A stretch of DNA of 64,000 nt from Patiria miniata. Its lineage: Eukaryota > Echinodermata > Asteroidea > Valvatida > Asterinidae. Below are positions 1-10,400 of this stretch, piece after piece. The DNA is taken from positions 21,208,898 through 21,272,897 of the forward strand of contig NW_024037076.1 in NCBI RefSeq assembly GCF_015706575.1, given 5' to 3'. The position numbers and the translations under genes are program-made. The notes under the pieces are model-generated. The model was not told where the DNA came from. It saw only the letters and a list, made by a program, of their open reading frames with translations, and searched no databases. Within the stretch, counting starts at the first letter, position 1, and each line of letters opens with the position of its first letter.

Positions 1-251
1 TTGGAACTATGGAGGGCGCTCTACGCTCTCTTTGCGCTAAACTGCAGCATGCCATGCATGCTGACCAGCCAGATTTCTCAAAAAGAAATAGGCTAAAACT
101 TTGATGTAGACTGGTAGTGGTTGTGTTCTTATTCCTCCATGGTTGATTTGACTTTTGCAAAGCCCGAAAATTAATTGAACTATATGATGATGTTGCTGAA
201 TATTTTGTCAAGGTAAGTAAAGAACGAAATATGCTGCCTCATTCAGTCATT
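1..251. other. Window start, no feature seen
   Basis: AT-rich sequence without an open frame of note. A GTAAGT donor-like site near 213 has no supported exon. The last 11 bases (241-251) are the left target duplication of the next element. Confidence 0.5.
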
Positions 252-1205
252 AGCTGGAGTTACCCAGCCCTGAGTTTTATCATTGAGTTGTCATCTAGGG
301 CTGGAGCGCATTTTTCTCAAAACTTGTAGTATTTGCAAAAAAAATTTGGAAAATGTTCAATTTTGTCCCCGTTACACACTAATTGCAACTGCAACTCACC
401 CTAAACTTGCCTGGAATAACCATTAGGCATTACACAGGTCCTTGAAGTAAAAAAAACGATCCACGATGAAGATTCAGCCTACAATTGCAGTGAAAACAGG
501 AGGAATAACCGCTAACTTGACAACCTTGCTGGATTGACCAGGACCGCTATTGGTTTGTGCACAAAAAAAATTGTGTACAATGAATGGCGGTCGATTAACA
601 GGCACAGAGAGCGATCGCTGTCAACTACTCGGTTTTGCCGGCTGCGCTGGCTGTTGGCGCGTGACGTCACGAGGAAGCGTAACACCCGATGACTGTTTCA
701 TGCACTAATATAAGGTTTACCACTCGCATCACAGCTTTGGTACTGGAACCGCAACCAATAGTGCATGAAACAGTCATCGGGTGTTACGCTTCCGCGGACG
801 TCATGCGCCAACAGCCAGCGCAGCCGGCTAAAACCGAGTAGTTGACAGCGATCGCTCTCTGTGCCTGTTAATCGACCGCCATTCATTGTACACAATTTTT
901 TTTGTGCACAAACCAATAGCGGTCCTGGCCAATCCAGCAAGGTTGTCAAGTTAGCGGTTATTCCTCCTGTTTTCACTGCAATTGTAGGCTGAATCTTCAT
1001 CGTGGATCGTTTTTTACTTCAAGGACCTGTGTAATGGTTATTCCAGGCAAGTTTGGGGTGAGTTGCAGTTGCAATTAGTGTGTAACGGGGACAAAATTGA
1101 ACATTTTCCAAATTTTTTTTGCAAATACTACAAGTTTTGAGAAAAATGCGCTCCAGCCCTAGATGACAACCCAATGATAAAACTCAGGGCTGGGTAACTC
1201 CAGCT
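252..1205. mobile_element. Foldback (palindromic) DNA transposon, 954 bp
   Basis: Two near-identical arms of about 450 bases (252 to about 707, and about 759 to 1205) are reverse complements around a roughly 50-base loop. Ends read AGCTGGAGTTAC and GTAACTCCAGCT. The flanks 241-251 and 1206-1216 are both ATTCAGTCATT, an 11-bp target duplication. No transposase frame is visible, so it is non-autonomous. A long palindrome with a 9-11 bp duplication suggests a Mutator-like (MULE) foldback; that assignment is inference. The high arm identity points to a recent insertion. Confidence 0.85.
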
Positions 1206-1221
1206 ATTCAGTCATTACTAG

Positions 1222-2784
1222 ACCCGTGAACGTGGCTTGTAAACGGGGGTCAGACAAGTCGACCGTTGAGACAACTCGACTCGGGACAAGTCGACCGTTG
1301 AGACAACTCGACCGTTGAGACAACTCGACCGTATGTGCGATAAATGGAAAGACAAGTCGACCGTTGAGACAAGTCGCCTCGCATGTTTTGGGCCTAGTTT
1401 CGGGGATAGTACCGGGGATTTTGACGGCGGCTGATCGCCGTTTGGGAGTGATGACACATGAGTTTTTTTGTTGCATATAACAGAGCCGATATAGCGCAGC
1501 GTGATTGTCCGTGCACATCGTTCGTTTTTTTCAAGGCCACGTGCGCGCATCCCCGGTCAACGTGGCCGTACCGTGCACGGTGGCATCGTTTTTGCCGGGC
1601 CTGTGCGCCCATTTGCCGGTCAACTTGTCCGTACGGTGCACGGTGACATCGTTTTTGCCAGCCCTGTGGGCCCACTTATCTCATCCCCGGTCGGTCAACG
1701 TGGCCGTACCGTGCACGGTGACATCGTTTGTGCCGGGCCTGTGCGCCCATTTGCCGCGCTGGTCGACGTGCCCGCGTGCCGGGCCCGGCCCGGTCCTCGC
1801 GGGCGGGCGGGGCGCACCGGCCCGACGCGACGCCCTCTGTACATCGAGTATGCCCGCGCCGCACCCGTGATCGGTCTTGCCACAGATTTGTGCAACTTTT
1901 TCTGCTCCACGTGTATTCATTTCCATTAAGTCGAGCAGTCTCAACGGTCGAGTTGTCCCGAGTCGAGTTGTCTCAACGGTCGACCTGTCTCAACGGTCGA
2001 GTTGTCTCAACGGTCGACTTGTCCCGAGTCGAGTTGTCTCAACGGTCGACTTGTCTGACATTCCTTGTAAACTACGCCACGCTGTTGTGTATTTCAGAAC
2101 CTGGCGAAATTGTCCCTCTGATTGCCTCCATTACACACACTGGACGTTATTTTGCAAATGTAATAAGTACTCACATATGAAGCTGTCTTGAAATCTGTTT
2201 GTACATCAAAACTTGCATTTGACGAAATTTGAGGAAAATTCTGGCCCCGGTGCCCCGGTTTATGAAGTCCTGCTAGCTGCCATTTTCTCCCAAGTGACGC
2301 ATGCGCATTGCGTTTTATTGTACCGTCCTTCGTATAATTCGACGGCTGTTTACTGTCGCAGCTAAAAGAGACATCGTTTTAGACAAGTTTCAAGTCCTTT
2401 CCTCTCTCACCGCACCGCACGCGGGTGCACGTGCGTGTGCGCACACGTACACGAGATGAGCCGAGCAGCCAATCGGGTGCGGGGGTTTTTTTTCGGGGTT
2501 GCGACATGAAACAGCCGTCAATCTGTCCAAGCGACTTGTCCGGGGTCATTTGTCAGGGACACCTGTCGCGGGTTAAAATGAAATTTCTACACGTTCGTAT
2601 GGGTCTTTACTGATGGGCAAATTTCGTCGAAATTACACAGCCTAAACAATCGGACGGGCAAATTTAGATTTCTAGGTGAGTACTCAACACCCATACGGAA
2701 TTATGTATGTCGGATCGATTTCGCTAGGTTTTAAAATACACAACAACGTGGCGTTGTATACAACGCCACGTTCACGGGTCTACC
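1222..2784. mobile_element. GC-rich non-autonomous transposon with inverted repeat arrays
   Basis: Terminal sequences ACCCGTGAACGTGGC (left) and GCCACGTTCACGGGT (right) are inverted copies, and TCATTACTAG flanks both sides (1212-1221 and 2785-2794), a probable 10-bp target duplication. Subterminal arrays of ACAAGTCGACCGTTGAG and ACAACTCGA units (about 1256-1378) recur inverted at about 1928-2060. Between them are three tandem copies of a roughly 63-bp GC-rich unit starting at 1555, 1618 and 1693, and a very GC-rich block to about 1850. Several overlapping frames stay open there because of composition; none looks like a known protein. Confidence 0.7.
1555..1756. repeat. Tandem repeat, about 63 bp x 3, GC-rich
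   Basis: Units start GGTCAAC and contain CCGTACSGTGCACGGTG, then CATCGTTT and CTGTG. The third is displaced by about 12 extra bases. A more degenerate partial unit precedes at about 1500. Confidence 0.75.
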
Positions 2785-2794
2785 TCATTACTAG

Positions 2795-3245
2795 CTTGAG
2801 TAACTCCAGCTGACATGCTCCATATTCATTCACATGTAACGCTGGAGGCATAACCTGTTCGTTAGAATGTGGTAGCAAGAGACCCTAAAAAGTGGCCTCT
2901 CAAAAATTGTTCATTTTCACCTCTAATATCCCACCCCAGAGTTCATTTACATACCTCATACATTCAGCAGTCATTTACGAAGCCTAGTGATCGACTTGAA
3001 ACCGACCACAAAAAAAAATGTGAAAAATATTGACGATTTCGGTGGCTTGTCCGTAAAAAAACGCCAGTTCCAACGGCTGTCGTCCATTTTGTTTTGCAAA
3101 TTATGTAAATGTATGCATCACGTGATGACATCGAAAAAAAAATCTGCGCGCGCGATGTATGTGGGTACCACACCGCTTTAGGCGCCACAAGTGAGTTCAA
3201 TTTTCGTCTGGTGCGTTGTCGTGGAGAGCATTCTCGTCTTGCTAC
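2795..3245. repeat. Dispersed repeat, copy 1 (partner at 6023-6220)
   Basis: CTTGAGTAACTCCAGCTGACA near the start, ATGTAACGCTGGAG about 35 bases on, and TGCGTTGTCGTGGA near the end all recur in order at 6023-6220. This copy carries about 260 extra bases (roughly 2930-3195), which suggests a later insertion. The AGCTGGAGTTAC end of the 252-1205 foldback is also present here in inverted form. Confidence 0.6.
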
Positions 3246-3838
3246 CTCCAACCTCGTGCCCCGTGGGTACGATCTTGCAGCGCCATGTTGTTTCCCATCA
3301 TGCCTTGCGCGATCGTAACCCCTGGAATTGTGTAATTTAAATGTACCAAAATACGGTACATTTTAATTAGGGCTGCAGTTTATCCGTTTTACGTGCCGAC
3401 GCCATCTTTAAAATGTTAAAAGTTGTGATTTTGAAGAATCAATCCTTTCAAACACAACATTTGGACGTTGTGTTAATTAGCAAAGATTTGTATTAAATGT
3501 ACGTACCCCTTTCGTGCCTTTACAACCACAGATACAGGTTTTTTTTTGCGAAAAACGCGGCTGACATAATCCATATCGTACAGGCATCGCGACTTTTGAA
3601 TCATAATTTTTTTTCGTACGTGACGTTACGTGCAAAGCTAAGCACGCGAGCGCATTATGGGCGCGCCTGGCGTGCAATCTTTGAAATGCCCGCGCAGTAC
3701 GCTGTGAATAGCCATTCAGCGTCATTTACGTCATCATCACAGCCAGGGGTTAGTGTAAGGAACAAGCACGCGGCCCTGGAGTCGAGGCTGTGCTACCTCA
3801 TTACCGTGGCCGCCAATGATTATTGGCATGACCGTAGC

Positions 3839-4578
3839 TAGCCCGACTGCATCTGGCCGTACAGTACTATCGAAAGCTCTGTAGTACGGCCAGACCGCCA
3901 ATGCTCCCCTAAACGCTGAACTCTGATGTAGCGATTTTGCTACCGATTTTGATCGAAATTATCTTCTCATCTAGGACAAAAATTTCCAAACTTAAGGTTC
4001 CTAGTCATAGAGAAACTCATACCTTTTCGAAAAAAACGTTCTTTGGTCCCAATATTTTCATCCATCTGGCCAAAAGACGACTTCAGTCATCATCTTCCAC
4101 AAATATCGTCCCGAAAATGTCCTCCATGTGATTTTAAAATGGCAGCAGCGTTGTAATATATGCATTATGCGGGCGTGCTTGGGCAAGATTATGAATATGC
4201 ATTGCAGTTTATGACGTTTGTCGGGCGCGCAGCGCGGCTGGCCATACAAACACGAGGTCATGAACTGAATAATGCATTTTGAAATCACATGGAGGAAAAT
4301 TTTCGGGACGATTTTCGTGATGACTGAATGTCAGCTTTTGGCCCGATGGATGAAGATTTTGGGATAAAAGAACGTTTTTTTTTCGAAAAGGTATGAGTTC
4401 CTCTACGTCTAGGAACCTTAACTTTGAAAATTTCTGTCCTGGATGAAAAGATAATCTCGATCAAAATCGGTAGCAAAATCGCTACATCAGAGTTCAGCGT
4501 TTAGGGGAGCATTGGCGGTCTGGCCGTACTACAGAGCTTGCGATAGTCCCTACTGTACGGCCAGATGCAGTCGGGCTA
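3839..4578. mobile_element. Foldback DNA transposon, 740 bp
   Basis: Ends TAGCCCGACTGCATCTGGCC and its inverse enclose two arms of about 300 bases (3839-4140 and 4280-4578) around a unique centre with a GC-rich patch near 4220. Flanks GACCGTAGC (3830-3838) and GACCATAGC (4579-4587) form a 9-bp duplication with one mismatch. Its structure matches MULE-type foldbacks. It has no coding capacity and its arms have diverged more than those of 252-1205, so it is probably older. Confidence 0.8.
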
Positions 4579-4664
4579 GACCATAGCTAGCTAGCTTAGG
4601 ATGATTCTAGCATTATGTTTAGGCCCTATGCATAACGCTACTCGCTAGGAAACTCACAATATTG

Positions 4665-5277
4665 TTGATGTACCCTAACGTGGCGCGGCCCCCAACGTGG
4701 CGCACTTTGATTTTTCGCCTGTAGCGCCTAGCTAGAGCAAAAGTTTTAACTGAAATTTCACAGAAAGTGAAATTTCATCAAGTTCTAAGCACTCCTGTTC
4801 ATAAATCGCGAGTTTATTTACCGGTAACAAAGTGAAAAGAAAAATTTATTTTGGCGTGATTTTCCGATTTTATTTTCAAGTGCAAAGTGAACCCTTTGAA
4901 AATGCCCCGAAAAATAAAATAATTTTCTGACAAACATCTGGCTGGGTATGTAAGTAGAGATAATAATTATTTATCAGAATTTATCAAGTTTACAGAAATT
5001 CTTAAATGTTAATTTGGAATTTTCCGAGATTTATTCAAGTGCGCCACGTTAGGGAACACCCCGCCAATTTGTGCCAAATTTTCGGACGCCACCGTTTTTG
5101 AATTTTGGATTAAATTTTATGAAACCGAAATTGTTCACAGAGGTTAAATAGCAAGCATTAATAAGGTAAAAGTACTAGTTTACTGCATGAATTTAAGGTT
5201 TGTCAACAAAGAGGTTTGGCAACACTACACGAGGAAAGTCGGGTAAGCCTCGAAGTGTGCCACGTTAGGGAACATGA
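4665..5277 (+). mobile_element. TIR element with CCCTAACGTGGCGC ends, copy 1
   Basis: Left end TTGATGTACCCTAACGTGG and right end CCACGTTAGGGAACATGA are inverted. The same core appears at about 4690 and 5042 inside. The second copy (56018-56644) is collinear with only small differences. No target duplication is visible here. No coding capacity. Confidence 0.75.
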
Positions 5278-6022
5278 CTATAGCAAAACTGGCAACTTTT
5301 TTTCAGATACGAAAAGGTTTATAATATACTCAATATTGAAGTATTATACTAATACAGTATGTAGTGCAGACCTATAATGCACCAAATGATGAAAAGATGA
5401 ATAGTAAAATACTGACAACTCACGTTTTTCCAGATAATTTTTGGAGGTCTGTTTTTGTAAACTCACACTGAAGCACACTCAAGTGTAAACACATGTCACA
5501 GGTCAATGCAAGGTACTTTGCATTAAGTAGCACGCATTATTTACCTGCGCTAAGCAATGGTCGGGTGCGCTTCCACCGCCATTATTTTCCATGTTGAATA
5601 TGTATACCAGACGACTGTTACGTGTTGGGATTAGTTGAGATAAGTATCACAACACACGGCAGGGGACCACAATAAATATATCAGAATATGGCATAAAACA
5701 TGGATGGCATTGTGGCGTTGGGGACACGATCCAAATATCTTGAAGTGACCACTTGGTGGCGATGTTTAAGCCAGGAAGAAAATGTGTATGCATGAGGCAA
5801 TGAAAAGACAGTCGTATTTGTTGACATGTTGGTAACAAGGGTCTCCTCAGTTTCAGCCAAAATATATACGTAAGTAGTGAACATCTCTGGTTTTATTTAT
5901 CATTCAAGTACTGGAAAAAGTTTAGCAACTATTATTATCCAGGTTTTAAGACAGTTCTCGCCGTTTTGAGGAATATATTGCAAATGAAATGGTTCTAAAA
6001 GAGATGTGCAATAGCTAGACTG
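5278..6022. other. Intergenic AT-rich spacer
   Basis: No gene, tRNA or recognisable repeat end seen. Short open frames here are unconvincing in composition. Confidence 0.4.
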
Positions 6023-6220
6023 TAGCTTGAGTAACTCCAGCTGACAATCCATGCTCATCAGCCTCAGGAATTCACATGTAACGCTGGAGACATAACTACG
6101 GCGTGAAAGTGAGATCTTAAAAGACCCTTTCAAAATGGCCTCCCCAAAAATTGTCCTTTTTCACCTCTATGGTTCAATTTTCGTCCAGTGCGTTGTCGTG
6201 GAAAGCAGTTGTTGTCTTGA
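6023..6220. repeat. Dispersed repeat, copy 2 (partner at 2795-3245)
   Basis: It is collinear with 2795-3245 but lacks about 260 internal bases: CTTGAGTAACTCCAGCTGACA at the start, the CTGGAG block, and TGCGTTGTCGTGGAAAGCA at the end. This probably represents the state before insertion into copy 1. Confidence 0.6.
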
Positions 6221-6759
6221 CAATTTAAAGCTTGACAATTTAACCCGTCTCCCGCTCCTGCAAATATAGGTCTACATAGTACATTGTCAGATCGTCACAC
6301 CTCCGGTGTTAACTGGTTAAAAAAAGCTTTTGAAAGCTGCTTTTTGTGTCAATTGAATGAAGACATAAATCTGAGCTCAGTCATAGCCATTTGAATTTTC
6401 GAAATCGATAAGAGAGTACTGAGATATGACCTTTAAATTTTTTTTCTCCCAGGTACTTTTTGGATCACTTCTCTTTGGGGAAACTTGGCATGTCTTTACC
6501 CTTGTTTCCAGACCAGGTTTGGGCGTCATACACTTATCACCAAAAGGAGGAAACGGCACATATTCGATTTTGGATTTGCCTTCAACCATTTATATCATAC
6601 TCACTTGCAAGCCAACATTGATCCCCTTTTATTACCAACATTTTTTTAAAGTGAGCACAAAGGGCGGCCTGAATTCTCAAAAATAAAAAAATTATATTTC
6701 CAATGAAAGCTACATGTATATGTTTTTCTTAAGAAAAGAGATAATTTGGCTTGAATTTG

Positions 6760-7170
6760 TTAACCCTAACTCCCTCTAGAGGCATTTTTGCTGGGATGCA
6801 ACCTCAGTCCTGCAAAATCCTCCAACTGCCTGGAGCCGTGTTAAGTTGCATACTGCCTCAATCCTCCAAAGTCATCCATTATTTCTTTGATGTGTTCCCT
6901 GGAGGGGTGACCACTGCCTCAATCCTGCAAAATCCTCCAGCAATCACTGTCAGTATGTTGAGGCATGGCCAGTGACATCCCGGAGCAGTGCGGAGGATTT
7001 CAAGTATAATCTAGGCTTAAAATTATGCACAGCTGAGCATATACAACACAAGATCCGGCCTAAGACTTTGACACAGTGCATCCTCCAAAATCACTCGGCC
7101 ACACATTTTTTGCCATACATGTACATATACATGTATAGCCTCAATCCTGCAAAATCATTCATTTTGCAGG
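6760..7170 (+). mobile_element. TTAA-flanked MITE (CCTCAATCCTGCAAAATCC family), right end lost
   Basis: It starts TTAACCCTAACTCCCT and contains repeated CTCAATCCTGCAAAATCCTC, as do 35813-36228 and 52007-52422. The right inverted end is not visible. TTAA duplications occur in piggyBac and Kolobok elements. It abuts the presumed HIBCH promoter. Confidence 0.75.
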
Positions 7171-7185
7171 ACGTACACATTTTTG

Positions 7186-7368
7186 CAACGTTCACATTGA
7201 CATGACGTGACGGTCATTCCATCCAAAATGCATCCAGCACCGCGCAAAACCTAGACTTGAGGACAAGACACTAGACAGTTGTGTTTTGTCTGTCCGCACC
7301 CGGCGCTGTATATCGTTTTCATTATTATTTGATGGCCTTGACATCGACGTACACATATATTCGAGTCG
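7186..7368 (+). promoter_or_regulatory. Probable HIBCH promoter / 5'UTR region
   Basis: The stretch between the end of the TTAA MITE and the proposed start codon contains a CRE-like TGACGTGACGGTCA near 7204 and several CpG pairs, in contrast to the AT-rich flanks. No clear TATA box at a usual spacing was seen. It is assigned by position. Confidence 0.3.
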
Positions 7369-7427
7369 ATGATGCACAAAACCGTCCCCGTATGCAAGTG
7401 CCAAACGTTACAGCTTTTGTTTCCAAA
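7369..7427 (+). CDS. HIBCH: HIBCH exon 1 (proposed), start of transit peptide
   Basis: Proposed from the ATG at 7369 to the base before GTATGA at 7428. It ends two bases into a codon, exactly the phase required by the next exon, which begins with the third base of a codon. The peptide starts [10 protein letters not shown] and continues through a Leu/Phe-rich stretch into Ser- and Arg-rich sequence in exon 2, typical of a mitochondrial presequence without acidic residues. An in-frame ATG at 7682 in exon 2 is an alternative start, but it would remove residues (RHLR) that resemble the human presequence region. The donor is not strong. Confidence 0.5.
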
Positions 7428-10400
7428 GTATGAGTAAAGTTGGATTTGTCTTGCATGTTATTTCAGCACTATGGTTCCTAGTCTGGGTTAAATTTTAAAT
7501 ACAGTTGCAATGATTTTGACAATTAAACATTTTGATTGCATTGTTGTGTTTTATTATTTAATAATCTGTTTAGCCGACCCTGTTACAAGCAGTCGTTGAG
7601 TTTGAGTCTTTTCCTTTCCACAGATCTTCACTGGGACGCGCATCTGTCATAGTGAGGCATTTACGTCCTTCATGTGCAGCGATGTCAACATCCGCGTCCA
7701 CAGATGAAGACGTCCTGTTTGACAACGTGGACACAAAATGTCTGGTCACACTGAATCGACCCAAAGCCCTCAACGCATTGAACTTATCCATGGTCAGGAA
7801 GATAACTCCCAAACTGAAGGTGCGATGTAGTTCAGGAAAGGAGATTCCTGCTTCAAAAAGTTAACATATGTTGTCTAAGTGTCATGAAACAAAAGGGATG
7901 GCACAGTTATCAAGCTTCATTGTTTTTATATGTTTGGACAGTTTTCTAAGTTGTTCTTGATGTCATATTTTGAATACGTTAACATTGAGATTGGTGTGGA
8001 TGACACACTATTTGAGTGAGCAAATCATGTATTATGGCCAAACTCCAGTATAACAATCCATACAAAGTGACTTCACTTCGGATAGAGCCAGCAAGCCAAG
8101 ACAGCAATCGATGGTGTTACATCTGCCATTGGAGACCAGTGGAAAATATCTGATCATTCACTTTTCATAAACTTTATTGTTTTATCTTATTATTATTATT
8201 ATCTATCTTGCCACATGAACTGTTCAATGAGAGAAAAAGTTAACAGTATATAAGAAAAACCTTTGATGTTGTAGTCAAATTATATTTTATTATTTTATTT
8301 CTTTCTGGTAATGAAACCAAGGATTCGAAAGCACTGTACCCCCTAGCTCAAAAGCCTGAAAAAATTCTGTAGAGTGTAAAGAGGAGACAGTGAGAAAAAA
8401 TTATAGTTTTAAAGTCGGGAGGAAAATCCCAAAGTCCAAAGTCCCATTGGTCCAAAGTCCCATTGGTCCAAAGTCCCATTGGTCCAAAGTCCCATTGGTC
8501 CAAAGTCCCATTGGTCCAAAGTCTCATTGGTCCAAAGTCCCATTGGTCCAAAGTCCCATTGGTCCAAAGTCCCATTGGTCCAAAGTCCCATTGGTCCAAA
8601 GTCCCATTGGTCCAAAGTCCCATTGGTCCGACGAAACATAATACTGTGTAGTTCCACTGGTTCAGGTTGACTGACCCTAACCCTAACCCTAATCCTATGG
8701 GGCCAATGGAACGTATAGAGCAATGGGACTTTGGACGAATGGGACTTTGGACGAATGGGACTTCGGACGAATGGGACTTCGGACGAATGGGACTTCGGAC
8801 GAATGGGACTTCGGACGAATGGGACTTCGGACCAATGGGACTTCGGACCAATGGTACTTCGGACCAATGGGACGTCGGACCAATGGGACGTTTATATAAA
8901 TGGAACGTATAGAGCAATGGGCCGTCGGACCAATGGGACTTCGGACCAATGGGACTTCGGACCAATGGGACTTCGGACCAATGGGACTTCGGACCAATGG
9001 GACTTCGGACCAATTGGACTTTGGACTTTAGAGACGTCTCCACGGAAACTCACCTCAAGTGATTAATGTTAGATTCATTTTTTCCTTAAGGAATGGGCAG
9101 CTGATCCCAAGATCAGTATGGTGATCATCAAAGGAGCTGGGGATAAGGCTTTCTGTGCAGGAGGGGATATCAAAGGTAGGCAGCCGGTTGATGCATGCAC
9201 TAGAAACACCTAGACCATAGGGACTTCTTGTTTATTTATTGTCAGGTGGCGGTTGCTATTGTGACTACATTACTGCCCATTACCAAAAAGGCTGAAGAGT
9301 GTTATATCCATATCAATGCAATCGGGCATACATGTTTATCTGAGAGGCACCATGTTCCATTGAGTTCACTGGTGTGGTTGTGATACATGCAACGACCACT
9401 TAATCATGGGGCTAGATGCAAGAAGACTGAAACCACACTGTTTTGTAACTAGGGGTGTGCATCGGAACCGAGTACCCGATGGCCGATGTCAAGAACCGGT
9501 TCCAGATTATGGGATTGGCTACCTGTAACCAACTTTACAAATTACTTAGTAACTTCTCAAACAATGAAAAGAAAGGTTTTGAATGCCATTTGTTGGGAAT
9601 TTCAAAATGAAAACCAGGCTACATGGCAGACCAAAGCAGATTTCACATTCCTGTGCATTTTAACGCGTGACAGACGATGCTGGTGAAAGTTGCAGTTTAC
9701 ACTGTGAAGCTATCAAGCCCTTTGGGGTGGGGTTTCTTTTATGGGTATCCGACTATCCGGGTACCCGTATTTTGGCTCATTCTTCGTTAAAGTGTTCAAG
9801 TTGGAACTAGGACTTTACAAAATATCAACTACAATGAATATATGAAATCTGCTCAAAATCGTAAAGTTTAATAGCTCCAGAACATGGAACAAAACAGTAC
9901 TGATTTTTATTCTTTGACATAAATACTTGAAATTTAACCTTCTAAAACGTGTTTTAACAACCTAACAGATACGTTACCACTATTTTATTCATAGAAAAGT
10001 TGTCCTTTGAAACAAAAACTGGGGAGGCTTAAGTCAATATGAATTTCGGAGCTACACATTGTGAAAGACAGACTAAAAATAGAGGTATTTGTGTGACAGT
10101 ATTTGACAGGTACATTGGAAAACATCGTGTTTTTTCTAGATTGTGAAAACAAGGCACATAAATTGTCTGTCTCGATTTGCTATGCACATAATTTCAGTTG
10201 CTACATCTATCACTTTGCATGTTGCAATTTCGCATTTATTTGCCATAAACTAATAATTAGTCATTATCATTTGGATGAACAGGTAATTATACAAATATTT
10301 CCCATGAGATTGAGATAGTGAGATCCACAATGCCAGGCTGCTTTGGTAACATCTGGCAAATCAGATTTATAATTAAAACACCATATACGGGATGACGCAG

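Noticed and set aside
1458-1929. Overlapping open frames in the GC-rich core
   Set aside because: GC-rich tandem repeats lack stops in many frames; no domain or codon pattern is recognisable.
3316-3752. Element bounded by TAACCCCTGG and its inverse
   Set aside because: Only a 10-base inverted match and no target duplication.
6760-6780. TTAACCCTAA as telomeric sequence
   Set aside because: It is a single CCCTAA within a TTAA transposon end that recurs with the same downstream sequence at other loci.
8348-9066. Long overlapping open frames encoding repeats such as IGPKSHWS and WTNGTLDQ
   Set aside because: They arise from a 16-bp minisatellite whose unit has no stop in any frame on either strand; the region is a HIBCH intron.
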